A stretch of DNA of 38,201 nucleotides from Saccoglossus kowalevskii. Taxonomy: Eukaryota; Hemichordata; Enteropneusta; Harrimaniidae. Positions 11,901 to 22,976 of the stretch are shown here, piece by piece. Numbering within the stretch: position 1 is the first letter of the stretch; each line of letters opens with the position of its first letter. The translations under genes and the position numbers were made by a program. The stretch spans positions 365,538 to 403,738 of the forward strand of contig NW_003140811.1 in the NCBI RefSeq assembly GCF_000003605.2, written 5' to 3'. The notes under the pieces were generated by a model, which had not been told where the DNA came from, did not search any database, and was given only the letters and a program-made list of their open reading frames with translations.

Positions 11901-12346
11901 AGGCGTTGACGCGTACGAAGAGAATTGACGTGGAAGCGGAAGAAAAGAAAGACCCGACCGAGTTGGACAGAGTTAAAAGATATCGTCGAGATTTCGAGGA
12001 AAACCCAGACGGACTGAAGCGTGTCAAGAGAGTCCGCAAAGACACCGATGACGAGGAGGAAAACTCCAAGGAGTTAACGAGAATGAAACGCGTTCGTCGC
12101 GACATCGAGACGCCCATTAAACGTTCGTTATTTCGCAAAGGCAGCAGTGGAGATGCGTTGAATCGAGTAAAAAGATTAGAAGCTGCTGGACAGTTCGAGT
12201 CACATGACCCGGAACTCAAGAGGTTTAAACGCGTCAGAAGATTGGCTGAGACCCCAGATATTGAATTAAAGAGGTTAAGAAAGAGGAGTGATGACGTCAC
12301 GCATAACGCGGAAGAAAGGCTCACGAGAATGAAAAGAATGAAATAA
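2934..12346 (+). CDS. Secreted charged repeat protein with serial RxKR (furin-type) sites; prohormone-like
   Basis: Two exons, 2934-3011 (donor CAG|GTATGT) and 11729-12346 (acceptor TTTCAG), both phase 0, give 231 aa. Residues 1-20 form a clear signal peptide (hydrophobic core, VCA before the cut). From residue 27 the protein is a polyampholyte. RxKR tetrads start at residues 48, 67, 88, 107, 124, 144, 172, 191 and 226, with RLRKR at 208, spaced 17-21 residues apart (one gap of 28). Many extend to RxKRVRR or RxKRVRK, mostly preceded by L-x, and the spacers are rich in D and E. There is no cysteine after the signal peptide and no glycine placed for C-terminal amidation. R-x-(K/R)-R is the known furin/PC site, so a multi-product precursor in the secretory pathway is inferred. 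Alternatives are cationic antimicrobial peptides with acidic pro-pieces, or an intact charged matrix protein. Extra small phase-0 exons in the 8.7-kb intron cannot be excluded. I do not recognise the family. Confidence 0.75.
5656..5927 (-). repeat. Left LTR (3' LTR of the element)
   Basis: 272 bp, near-identical to 7606-7857 except for 20 extra bases at 5685-5704 and scattered substitutions. It ends ...TTCCGACA where the partner ends ...TTCCGGCA. Confidence 0.88.
5685..5711. repeat. Palindrome-family-3 footprint inside the left LTR
   Basis: Twenty bases (5685-5704) are absent from the sister LTR, whose empty site is GTAG|GGGAGAC at 7631-7641. The insert ends in GTTTATAGTTCCATG, the right arm of the family seen at 25033-25065, and is followed by the target GGGAGAC (5705-5711). 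On the left only GAGAG remains of the expected duplication, and the left arm is gone. It postdates the retrotransposon. Confidence 0.6.
5978..6023. repeat. Family-1 end and family-3 end between near-identical 7-mers
   Basis: CACAGTCCCTCTAT (5978-5991) and GTTTATAGTTCCATG (6002-6016) bound a 39-bp segment. Flanks are GTTAAAC (5971-5977) and GTTAAAG (6017-6023). The two ends are not inverted copies of each other, so this is either two overlapping remnants or a coincidence with the TTAA of the adjoining MITE. Confidence 0.35.
6018..6180. mobile_element. TTAA-flanked MITE nested in the retrotransposon
   Basis: TTAA at 6018-6021 and 6177-6180 bound 155 bp whose ends are inverted repeats: AGGGGAACCTTCCA on the left, and AGGGACACCTTCCA when the right end is read on the other strand (12/14). 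TTAA duplication is typical of piggyBac and Kolobok groups. It has no coding capacity. Confidence 0.7.
6379..7548 (-). pseudogene. Broken gag-like ORF of the BEL/Pao element
   Basis: Read on the minus strand, an ATG at 7548 opens a 49-codon basic, lysine/glutamine-rich segment that stops at 7399. A second open stretch (7245-7018) contains LPKFEGNIPKYTTFLDTF, like the DUF1759 region of Pao-type gag. A third (6873-6379) ends in a zinc-knuckle region, CAYCKGPHSTHVC, then RLCFN and a late HC. The three pieces are separated by stops and frame changes, so no intact protein is made. The family call rests on motif order seen by eye. Confidence 0.7.
7586..7601 (-). promoter_or_regulatory. Primer-binding site of the LTR element
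   Basis: On the minus strand, four bases after the 5' LTR end, the sequence reads TGGTGCCGAGACCAGG. It starts with TGG, complementary to a tRNA CCA end, as in most LTR elements. The matching tRNA was not determined. Confidence 0.65.
7606..7857 (-). repeat. Right LTR (5' LTR of the element)
   Basis: 252 bp, TG...CA, and immediately followed by the GTCAG target duplication. It preserves the empty site of the 20-bp insertion found in the left LTR. Confidence 0.88.
7874..7894. repeat. Family-1 micro-palindrome, decayed
   Basis: CACAGT on the left and ATAGAGGGACTGTG on the right (7881-7894) match the family at 25838-25871. No matching 7-mer pair flanks it. It lies 11 bases beyond the target duplication of the retrotransposon. 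Confidence 0.5.
9381..9495. repeat. (AATAG)23 pentanucleotide microsatellite
   Basis: A 115-base uninterrupted AATAG array in intron 1 of the secreted-repeat gene. Its perfection suggests recent expansion. Confidence 0.95.
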
Positions 12347-13118
12347 ATGGGTAAATTGTGTAATATTTAAATAGTTTCGATCATTTGTATACACACGTTT
12401 TCTCTTTACCATTGGATGTGCATTCCATGTCTAGTTGGTGATACTAACATTTTTTCAATTTTTTTTACACAGTAGCATATCCTGAGTGTTCAGAGCATTG
12501 GTCCTACCAAATATGGTATGCTTCGCCTTTTATGGTATCCACCACCTTATACGGTATGAGTCGCATATAGAAAATTACCTTTGCTCGTGTACAGTTATCA
12601 CCACTTGATGGAGGCAAGCGTCCACTACGACCAACTTGCACAACTCTGCTAAACACGTTTTTATTGGTAATTTCACTTTCTATAAACGACTAATCACAAC
12701 ATATTACCAGCGAGGGCGCTAGATAATTCATATATATATATCTGTCAGATTTACAATTACTACCTTTTATGTCATAAAGTTCACCTTTCAGGATATGGAC
12801 ATAATTATACCGCCTGAAATTCATTTATTGGAACATTGTTTTTGATTATTTTCCTTATGATATTTATTATAATTATTTTATGTATACCTTACTTATAAAT
12901 TCGTATTATTGTCATTTTGTCGTGTCAGGCGAGTACACAATTTTTACATGTTTATAATTATTCACACAATCGTAAAAGTTGCATTCCCACTTAGTATGAT
13001 ATGCAGAAACATTTCGCTGATCAATATAAATCATCAAAATGTGTTTCTCACATAATTCAAAAATCGAATTCGGAATGACCGTTCAAAATATCATTGAACT
13101 GGCTTAAAGTGTTTGAAC

Positions 13119-13124
13119 AATAAA
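13119..13124 (+). terminator. Candidate poly(A) signal AATAAA for the secreted-repeat gene
   Basis: AATAAA lies about 770 bases after the stop at 12346, followed within 20 bases by GTGTGTATAATTT, a GT-rich stretch. I noted no better plus-strand match nearer the stop. Confidence 0.35.
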
Positions 13125-14944
13125 AAGTGTGTATAATTTCGCACCTTCAGTGCAGGCTATCTTCAGTATTTCATATTTCGGGATTTGTTTCCCGGCCAAC
13201 TGATTCGATCTTTTGTTTTCATTGTTGTCATATTAATTAGTGAAATGTGTTTTTAATATTAATGCAAAGTGGGAATTCAACTTCAATATGTATTTATTTA
13301 AATGTAATGTTTTTGGTAAGATAACAATGACAGATAAATTGATCGATTTACAATGCTTCAATGTTTGTGCTGAAATGGTAACGCCCTCTACCGGTGAAAG
13401 AAAATTAATAATTTCATATCAGATCACTTCCTCCATTTATTCATATTTGGTAACGCATTCAGCGATGAACCACGTGGGACTGGACATTAGCCGCTCGACA
13501 ACTCAACCATGCTCTGTGCCCTTTCTGCCAATTTCCATCAGGTGCACAGATTGGAGTCGAACTCCTGTTATTACAAGTGGCGATAGAGGGCGCACGTTTC
13601 TGTCGCCTGTACTTTTAGTCGCATTGAATCGATTGAACTGCAATCTGATTGAAATTAAATGATCACAGTTTGTTTGTTTGTTCTTTTAAATTGTGTTTAA
13701 TTGTTTATTTTTATTATACATTTTGTTTTCTTTTACTTTATTTTATTTTATTTTAATTTATTATTCATTTGCTTGCAGTTTGTTATTAAAGTGGCGATAG
13801 TTAAAAAAACACCGAATCACAAGTACGTAACAAAACACATAACAAAAAATAATTAAAAAAATAGTAAAAGTAAAATAAATATATATAAAAAAAATACACG
13901 CCGTATAATACATCAGATTGAATTGAACTGCTGGCAATTTAGGTGTAATTTATTCGAGTAACGTTTAAACACATTTGTAATTAGTGCTTTCTGTTATTGT
14001 TTATACTTTAATGATGGATACGTTATAAAATAAAAAGAAATATCAAAAAATGCTTTTCTTCATTTTTAACACTGGTTTAATAGGAACACATTATTTTTTT
14101 TATAAACAATACTCCCTGTGACGTTAATGTGCGTTTGATTATCGCCAACTTAGGAAAATGGGGTAATTTTGTGCACCCTCTATGGATGAGATTATGTTTG
14201 ATATGATCACCCAAGACTTCTTCAAATGTAACTAAATATTGTAACAAATGACCAGCAATACAATATTCTAATAATTTAGCAAAAATTGAATATTCCAATG
14301 ATTAACTAACAATTCAATATTGTGCTTCTATTTTAACGCAACACACTGAAAGTTACAACTTTGGGAGGCAGAATGTCGTAAGGAATTATACAAAATGTAG
14401 TTAAAAGCAAAGTACTTCATCTTGATATTAACGAATGTTACACGCTGTTTAGTATTTTGATTGTTGGTTGTAAGTATTAGCTCAAAATCAGACAACAATT
14501 AAATAAAAACGAAACAAATAATCACGTTCTTTTCGTTTAATAATAAACATCCATGTTAAAACATTATTACATAACATAAATAAATATTATTTGTCAGCAT
14601 TTTTCAATAATTCGGGAAAACCTTAAGTACATGTATCTGGAGTGTGCGATCAATAGCATACTAAGTTAATAAAGCTGTATTGTGAAAGGCAGGGAAATCA
14701 GGCGATAAGTTTTTACGGTAGCAACCCACAGGAACAAACTAACACATATTATGTTTATTGTTTAGAAATAGTTTGGTACAAACAATCTGTTGGGATACAG
14801 AATACGCCAAAGAAACTGATACTGATACTGATGATAAAAGGTACACATTGAAGACATACTTCGTAAATTCTACAATTCTTGTCAGCAGAGTTATTGAACA
14901 CGGCGATAAAAATACACTATTTTAATATAGCACGCAACAGGAAC

Positions 14945-15305
14945 TATCACCAATCGATACAGTGGCGCCGGAATTGGGGAGGGGGCAGAGGGGTGGTTGC
15001 CCCCTCGAAATAAAACAAACTCAAACTTAACTCAACTCAAACTCAAATGTTGGAGGCGTGGATCTTTGTGTCGGCAAAATTTGCCCCCCAAAATGCAGAA
15101 AAATAGCGTTTCATAGGGTCTTGATTTCACAATTTTAAATGGGAACATGCCCCGGACCCCTTAGTAAAGTCCCGCCTTCGGCGCGAGGTTGGTGAGCAGA
15201 TCTCGCCCCCCCCCCCATTTCGTGCCGCCGCCTCTGCGATAGTATGTGTATTAAACTCTCACCGAAACCAAACACGTTTAATAAACATGTTATCGATTGG
15301 TGATA
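14945..15305. mobile_element. Non-coding element bounded by perfect 15-bp inverted repeats
   Basis: TATCACCAATCGATA (14945-14959) and its exact reverse complement (15291-15305) enclose 331 bp. Just inside, CAGTGGCGCCGG (14960-14971) and a weaker complementary GCCGCCGCCTCTG (15223-15235) make a second inverted pair, with G-rich and C-rich runs facing each other. The right part carries the C-rich module also found at 1829-1915. No open frame and no clear target duplication are visible. It could be a MITE, or a repeat inserted in a pre-existing palindrome. Confidence 0.5.
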
Positions 15306-16702
15306 CATGTGTAGTTTCTGTTTCTATATGAAAATTGTGTACTTTTATCGACTTTTATTTGCGACGCCATTTGGCTTCGCTCGTTTGTGTTAAGCCAGGG
15401 AGGAACACTAGCTCTTCTGTGTCGATAAAAATCCTAATGTCAGAAAACAACAAATTTAATGACACCAAATGTATCAGCAATGACTAAAATACCATCACAA
15501 AGACTAAAGACCGAAAGAAGAAGAGCTATGGAACCACAGCTACCGTGGCTTATGTTATCTTTCAAAGCTGGAACGGATATTAGAATAGGCTACACATCTG
15601 TGTGCCCTCTAAGCCGATGTGACGCGCCACTGACGATTGGTATCACAGGACGATTGGTATCAATCGTTGTTTCCTCATAAATTGGAACTAGACAATATCT
15701 GGAACCGACAATAAAATATCAGCGGTAGTGAATACATATTTGTAAAGTACCTCAAATATAGATACAGATGATTTGTTTGGTCAATACATGTGCTCGTCAA
15801 TAAATATTTCTTTTTCTCTATTACGTCCATGTTTCGGCTACGATCGACATTCAATGGAGAGTGTTATAGACAGATTAGCCAGGTAAGGTAAGTACCCACC
15901 CCCAATTTTTAATGCATTGAGAACGTGCTACCTAGACGGAAGGCGACGAAATGTCGCAAACGAGATGTATATGTCTGACGGCGCATTTACGTGGCATAGT
16001 TCTAACCCCTTGCTGTACGTCATGTAATCCTGTATATGTATGCGTGTATGCATGTTGGTTTCTCATGTACCATATATTAATATATGTAATTTTAATCAGT
16101 CTAGTTTATTTGATGTATTAACTCATTGTATGGCCAACAGCCAATTGATTATGGTATATTCTACAGAGCTTTCATGAAGGCGGCGACCATCACGTGACAC
16201 ATACCTCTCTTAATAATAGTGAAAACAAGATTGGCACATCAACTAAATACATGTGATAGTAACCACAGCGTAGTGTCCAATTATCGTGTCAACATCTTTC
16301 TTGCCTCCACAAAAAAACAGTCAGTCAAGTGCAGAGTAGGAATTCGCAATACAGTCTTGTCAGATAGATTATACACGATTAAACTGTATGTATATTATTA
16401 TTATTATTATATCATTTTCCATTGCCCTGAATTGTCAACAATTATTGGCCAATTAAAATGGTACACAAATGCCAAAAATGTTTGGCCAACTGAGACATTG
16501 CCCATCTGTATCATCATCAGCACTATTGTGTTCATTATTAAGTGGCCGCCATATTGTTATCATTGTTTATTATCCGGCGTAATTTCTTTTATAGTGAGAA
16601 CAAATAAGATGCCGTCAACTGAATATACATACTATTTTTATTAATACAATACTTTCGGGCTACAATGGAAAAGGGGCAATCAATGTTACTTTTCAAACTA
16701 AT

Positions 16703-16708
16703 TTTATT
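16703..16708 (-). terminator. Candidate poly(A) signal for the oxidoreductase gene
   Basis: TTTATT on the plus strand reads AATAAA on the minus strand, about 320 bases past the stop codon. A second possible site lies near 16636. AT-rich context keeps this tentative. Confidence 0.35.
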
Positions 16709-17026
16709 TCAGCTATAACTGAATAATTTGATATTTTCTTGCTGTTTCCGTTTTGCATAAAAACAGTGACCTGATCTATACCATGCTTTTGTTGTTGCTA
16801 ATGCCCTACTGAAAACCAAAAAAAAATTCTAAGAATAGTTTTTATGTTGCATGATATAAATCTCAGTTTGCTATATATAAAAAAGTTAAACTTGGTTGAA
16901 TAAATGTCACGAGGTCGCTTTGTTGTTAGTCACATGACATGACCAGTGCGAACTTTCCTCGTACCGGAGAATGACACGGCGTAAAACCTTCACTTTAGGT
17001 CAAAATTCAAATATTTGGCCGTTATT

Positions 17027-20000
17027 TCACATATCTGCGATGTCGACTTGGTTGTGTTGAATAATGGACAAACTGCATTCATACTTTTTGTTCGCCTTTT
17101 CTACCTCAGTTTTTCTCTGCTCTTTGATTTCTTCCTTCGTCCACGGCCGGTACACCTTGGGCCACATGTCAGGGGTGAAGAGCTGTTCGTAATAACCACC
17201 CTTTCCGATGCCGGTCTGCAAAAAAAAATAGAATCTCTGTGTTTTAAATCCGGGTATTTTTAATCTGAGCTTAAACATCATGATGGATCAATACAGTAGC
17301 AGGGGCAAAACAATCATATTGCGGGATGAGCCTTTATTTCTGACGGGGAGTCTATATTAGATTTTTCGGAATGTTTTTTTCCTCCTTCACTTGGTGATAT
17401 TTCGACACAAATCTCAGAGATGCCTGCGTGTAGATGTTATGTTATTCTACAGTTACATTTCGATTTTCTGCAAAACTTGATTCTATCATTGTCAACTACA
17501 GAAAATATGACCCGGCCCTGAAAGTAAATAACTAGAACGCTTACATGACGGTGGAACAGATTACGCAGCTTGTTGGCGTATCTGTCTGGGTTTGTGTCGC
17601 CTTCAAAATTCCTTGTATCTGCACGTACAACCAAAGAACCACCGATGAAGAGGTCGTCAACTAGCTTCCCTTTTTTGTATACTCTGAATACGGCTTGTGG
17701 GAAAGGGGAACACTTGCAGTTAGACACATTGGCGTCAGCAGGAGTAAAGAATTCGGGCGCTTTTAGTTCAGGGTATCTGGGAAAGCAAAATTATGTGATT
17801 ATTGTGGTTATTTAATTGAATTTAAAGGAATAGTTACAATGAATTGACCAAATCGTGACGCAGTACTTGGAAACCTCATTGCTTTGTACGTAATACCCTA
17901 TTATAAGTGTGACATCTTATTACTAGTGGCTTATTAAATGTAATTAGCATACGTACTTATCGATGGTGTCTTCAATACTAATAAGAATGGCAAGTGGCGC
18001 CTCCAAGAACCAATCTTGAGTTCGGATCCAGGCCTGTGGAAGTTCATGAATATATTCAACTTTACCGGGCGTTGTTCCAGTTTCCTGTGGTGTAGTGCCC
18101 TCTTGTGGACTGACCAACATCACATCACAAAGAAAACCTTGTCCGAGCTGATAGAGGGCAGACACTACGCTAACATGCTCTGTTGAAAAAAATTACAACA
18201 TTCTTGTATGTATTGGAATATCTATTTCAAGTATGCACAGAAATTCAGTAGCGTTGAAGCATATATACAAGGCGGAATTTGGTCCGTCGAAAACAAACTG
18301 TAAACAAACAAGCTCTCTGATTGGTCTGACTGTTAGGTGTTAGGGTTGGGTAGCCAATCAGGCACAGTCTTCAGTCTTCTTTCAGTGACTGGTCGGCAAG
18401 GCTGAGATTTAATTATCAAGTTAATTTGTTCGGTTCTCAGTTGCAAAGCGACGTCTAGTAACTAAGAAATAAATACTTACTGATGACCCATTTGCAGATT
18501 TCTTCCTGGTCTATCGGACTGAATGTCTTTCTAGGTAGTTCAATCTTGTTGTACGTCAGTCGCAACATGTGACACATAGTTCGTATATTGTATCGGAATC
18601 CGTGAATGAAACCGGAAGCTGCTCGACGATCACGTGACTGCATTGGAGTACCAGCAAAATACATGTCTTTTACCGTCGACTGCCAGTGCTCGTCGAGAAC
18701 TGGATACTTTCCATGCTGATGTGTCTCTGAAGACAATAAATATATTTGCGTATATACACTATTATTATTTCATTCGGTTGCATTGGTACAATTACGAAGA
18801 TTAAAGGACGGTAGTCGTCGTGCCGCGTCCTGTTCGATATGGGACTCATAGCGACGTATACAACGCGTGTAAAATACATTGTTTATATACATGGAATTCG
18901 AACACGCGCTGCGTGACGACCACCGCGCTTTAAATGGTGGTCGTCGCCGCGCCGCGTTCTGTTTTCAACATGGAAACTTGTAGCGACATACACAACGCAT
19001 GTGAAATACATTGTTTTTTTCGAAGAAATTCGAACACGCCCTGCGCGACGACCACCGCCATTTAAGTTAATCTAACAACATCATTAGGATTGCTATAAAC
19101 TACCATTATTATTATTATTTTCAGACAACGAACCAGTAATTCGAATGTAAAGAGATGTAATCGTAGACAAATATCGTATTAGCTCTGGTAACAGAACTAA
19201 GACACCATACCATACCATAACATACAATACCATACCATACCATACCATACCATACCATACCATATAACACAAATCCGTATATTTTCAGGCAAGAAATGGA
19301 AAAAAAAATGAATAAATCACGGTGATAATTGTCTTACCTGGTTTACACGAATCATCAAACATAGTAACATTAACAAATTTCCAACCAGTGCAAGCGATGA
19401 TTTTGTCATAGCCAACGGTGACGAAGCGACCTGTACCAGGGGGATCCCAATTTGGTAGGTGCATATCGTACTCGATGTTGTATTTACCGTCTTCCGTCTT
19501 CCATATTCGAGTGGCTTCACATTTTCTCAAGGCGTGCAAGGACTTGAGATGGTACATGTCCACAATATTGTTGTTGACAGCGCGGAGATGACCAACGAAG
19601 TGAGTGTCCCAAGAAAACTTGACCGGGTGTCTATTGAACAGATGGATTAGACCAGCGGTATCCGCCAGGTAGTCACCAACCTGTCCAAAATATACAATGC
19701 AAGTATTAATTAGAGTCATTCACATTATTCCACTCTCATCAGTGTTATTAGGCTCATCATCTTGACCTCATAGCTACTAAGAAAATGTTTATAACGTTAT
19801 AGCTTTATCTTTAACTTCAAAAGTAATACTTTAAGGTAGCGAGAAGGGAAATTTTCACTTTTTTCTTGATTTTTCAAAAATTGATAAAACGGTTACTTTA
19901 GACCTTGATACATCACCCCAGGTTTACAAAAGATCGAAATTGCGAAAGTCTAGAACATGGTAGCACACCGGTTCTAGCCATATATATAAAATGACTGTGA

Positions 20001-20722
20001 TAGCAACAGAACTGTCTTTGCAACATTCACTATTATAATTATATACACGAGTAAAATGCACACGAAAAATTCGAACTAATTCGCATCAGTATTTCTCAAG
20101 TTACAGATGAAATCCTTTTTTGAAATTTCCAGAAAAGTCGCTAAGATGTCACAATTTACCCATAATCCTTTGCTGGAGAATCAAGATACATGTACCTGTA
20201 TATTCATTTGCTAACCGCGTTTCCGGCGGTTAACTATCGTCTGCTGGGGATGGCAAATAGACGGGGTGTGGTATGACCGGGCCACATGACTGGAGGTATT
20301 GGACAGAAAGATTGAATATCAGTTTAGGCCAGTTTCGCTACGGTGCAGTTTTCAAATTTATTTGTTTTGTAAGTTTATTATTGTTTTTGTGTCACAATGG
20401 GTGACACCCGCCACTTTCCGCTGCTTACGCTCGACAGTGCGACGGGTACAGGTTTCCAGAGATGTTTTGTCCAATTTCCTATACGTGTCAGTAACGGGGG
20501 TGCTATTTTTTGTTAACGACATGTCAGTTATTCTAAATGTTTCTTTAACATACTAATGTTAGTGGCATTAGCCGAGTACCACTAATCGATATTTTTCGCA
20601 GCCAATGCCGGCTTTTTGAAGTTTTTTCTTGTTTATTGTTGTTATTTTCAATCAGTTAACTTGTGCACTACAATGGCAATGTAATGGCAGCCGTTTTCAG
20701 TCTGCTTATTAGTGTATTATAA

Positions 20723-20777
<55 letters not shown>

Positions 20778-20782
20778 ACAAA

Positions 20783-20857
<75 letters not shown>

Positions 20858-22976
20858 ATGGTTCGCCGGACTGACTGCACATACTTCGGCGTGAACCTTA
20901 CCTTATGTAAGTGTGTGTTGTGCATTGTCGGATGTGACGAGTCTAGAAAAGACGGTGGACTACACAGACCACTTTCCCGGAAGTCGAAGATACGGCGTTT
21001 TGCATGCGCGCGCATACCGTTTTGGGGTGTAACGTAAACTTGCACGCGTGATATTGTGCTTCTGGACCTACCAATCGACGTCACAAAAAATAAAGTTTCA
21101 TTCTATCGAGTATCAACAAACTGACATGTTTGTATTCACCGCCATTACGAAGCAGGTGTATTTCTGCATCCCAGTCTCCCTACTCTCGGGAAAGTGGTCT
21201 ATACTTGTGAATATCTACAGAATGACAAGTGACATATAAATAAAAACTGTAAAATACATTCTCCTACATTTGTGGAAGCTTTTCATCTCAGAGTTGTTTG
21301 CCCAGTACTAGTTTGTTAACAATAACATTTCCTTACTAAAATGATATCATGTGGTTTCAAGCTTACTGATAAACTCACTTCAAATGCACTATTTCCACCT
21401 CCCAGGATACAAACTTTCTTGTTCTTGTAGAGTTCTTTGTCGAGGCTGTGATTCTCGTAGGTATCGACAAGTTCGATTCCTGGGATTACTGGATCGTCTG
21501 GTAAAGCTGCACCAGTAGCTATCAACAACACTCGGCAGGTAAGTTGACTGCCATTATTGACGGTGAGCGTGAATTTCGATTTCGATTGATGGTCATCCGT
21601 CATGTCGTCCCGATGCACTACTGTGACGTTGGTATTGTAGCGAATATTTGTTGGGTATTTCTTGCAAAAATCTTCGATGTATCTTTGTACATGAGAGAAA
21701 GAAAGAAATTTAAATTGTGAAGCAATTGACCAACGCTACACTCGGTTCCAGTCTTTTGCCGCTACACTACTGTTCCTCGGGCGCCCGACGAGCCGCGTAT
21801 CCCTTTGCATAAATACCGTTGAGGGCAGAATAACAACAAGAAACGTTTTCTGTAAATCGCGCCCTCTAGTGACAAATCACTTCTATGACGTAATTGATTA
21901 CATGAAGGCCGTTCAAAACATGTATACCATGTATATGATTTTGATCTGCAGACGTCCATCAACAAAGATTAGGATTTTTTGAGCAATTGTGTTCACCCAT
22001 TCACGTATTTTTTCTCAGAGAAGCGCACCGTCTCCGGATGATGCAATATATAGGAATGGTGTATGGCACTGTGGCGTCGTGCGAATGTGTGATGGCAAAT
22101 GTCGCTCGCTGATCAACACAGGCTCGCGATCGACTGCGATAACATTAACAGAAACACTTGTATTTAATAATAGCAGTAGCAACCAACGCCGTTATTTCAT
22201 CTTGGAGTACGAACGACCGGTACCTGACAACCAGTCACTGCGCACGCGCACCTGCGCAGAACGCAAACAAGTGCGACGGCCTACATTACGCGAGAACCAG
22301 AGACCGGAAATCGGAAAAACATGCTTCCAACATTGATGTGGACATTTGTATATCGCATACATTACACGTGAACCTCATCGGCGTTATGGAAGTGCTTATA
22401 CAAATAGTAGAATAGTTTTGGTGACCTCCTTTGCATTATGTTTAGGTTATTTACATAATTAATAAGAGAAGAGATGCTACTCACTCTACTAACATGTCAG
22501 CATTTGGGAACAGTTTATCTGTATAACTGGTGAATAAAAGCGGGTTATCTTCTTCGTTATTGATGAGGGAGTTCCAGTCGTGTCGAAGATTGAACTCAGC
22601 TTCTGGGAATACGTTATATTTTTTGTTAATTGAGATGAGAGTGCGATGGCGTGGCTGTGTTCGGAAGAAAGAACCTGGACCATCTGCTCGCTCCAAGACT
22701 AGATAGTCCATCTTGGCCTTCTCCATGAAGTACGCCATCTGAACCCCGCCTGGCCCGGCACCAATCACGATGTATTCATAATCTAGAGAAACAAAAAAAT
22801 CATGATTTAGTATATTTCAAATAAAATGTAATCAGAATGTCGAAGGTCACGGTGGAACCCTAATCTGATCATGTCTGCTAAAAAGTGTTAAACCCTTGTT
22901 GATTGAACTAGGAATACAGTACAAAACACGAATTATTAGATCAAGCATGTCACTCACGTGTTTTATCGCTTTCCAT
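17027..22976 (-). CDS. FOXRED2: FAD-dependent oxidoreductase, FOXRED2/ERFAD-like
   Basis: Eight coding exons with GT-AG borders and unbroken phase: 22976-22958, 22782-22485, 21682-21379, 19680-19338, 18726-18481, 18179-17957, 17776-17545 and 17215-17027 (TGA). They encode 617 aa. The FAD-binding GAGPGG is at residues 14-19, a second dinucleotide motif GGGNSA at 200-205, and an ATG motif at 161-163. [20 protein letters not shown] and [13 protein letters not shown] are FOXRED2-type blocks. Human FOXRED2 (ERFAD) is a lumenal ER flavoprotein linked to ER-associated degradation. This model starts MESDKTHYEYIV, with no signal peptide, and ends DIADM, with no KDEL-type tail. It may therefore be a cytosolic paralogue, or an alternative 5' exon may supply the leader. 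An acceptor at 22992-22994 shows a spliced 5' UTR. The N-gap lies in that leader intron, not in coding sequence. Confidence 0.88.
18801..18933. mobile_element. TTAA MITE, copy A (TIR about AAGGGCGGTGGTCGTCGCGC)
   Basis: 133 bp including TTAA at both ends, in the intron between exons 4 and 5 of the oxidoreductase. Inverted termini are followed by CCGCGTCCTGTTCGATAT and, further in, TACATTGTTTATATACATGG. It has the same length and nearly the same sequence as 32055-32187. Confidence 0.8.
18930..19065. mobile_element. TTAA MITE, copy B, abutting copy A
   Basis: 136 bp with the same inverted termini and interior order as copy A but more diverged. Its left TTAA (18930-18933) is also the right TTAA of copy A, so the two share one target site. 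Confidence 0.75.
19203..19265. repeat. (CCATA)n microsatellite
   Basis: CATAC pentamers, interrupted near 19219-19227, then seven clean units. Located next to the exon 4 donor of the oxidoreductase gene. Confidence 0.9.
19739..20700. other. Intron sequence without identified features
   Basis: Part of the 1.7-kb intron between exons 3 and 4 of the oxidoreductase. Two short hairpins can be drawn (GTGTCAC/GTGACAC near 20390 and TTAGTGG/CCACTAA near 20559), neither with flanking duplications. I see no exon or known repeat. Confidence 0.4.
20722..20859. repeat. (AAAT)n microsatellite
   Basis: About 34 AAAT units with a single C interruption near 20778. Long reading frames across it on either strand are artefacts of the repeat. 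Confidence 0.95.
20970..21190 (+). repeat. Dispersed repeat, inverted partner of 23722-23912
   Basis: The sequence AAGTCGAAGATACGGCG, then GCGCGCAT, TTCTATCGAGTATCA, ACATGTTTGTATTCACCGCC and CCAGTCTCCCTAC recurs in reverse orientation and the same order at 23722-23912. The first copy carries about 45 extra bases in the middle. The pair brackets exons 1-3 of the oxidoreductase. Confidence 0.75.

Larger units (their letters stand above)
12347..17026. other. Intergenic region between two convergent genes
   Basis: AT-rich sequence between the end of the first gene and the end of the minus-strand oxidoreductase gene. A 140-codon frame at 13240-13662 has no recognisable domain and AT-driven composition. 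Identifiable contents are a candidate poly(A) signal near each gene end and the inverted-repeat element at 14945-15305. Confidence 0.5.

Noticed and set aside
11887-12324. 145-codon open frame antisense to exon 2 of the secreted-repeat gene
   Set aside because: It is explained by the Arg/Lys/Glu/Asp codon composition of the sense repeats; there is no independent signal or domain.
13240-13662. 140-codon open frame
   Set aside because: AT-driven composition, no domain, no supporting splice or promoter context.
20668-21084. 138-codon frame rich in YLFI repeats
   Set aside because: It translates the AAAT microsatellite plus part of a dispersed repeat.
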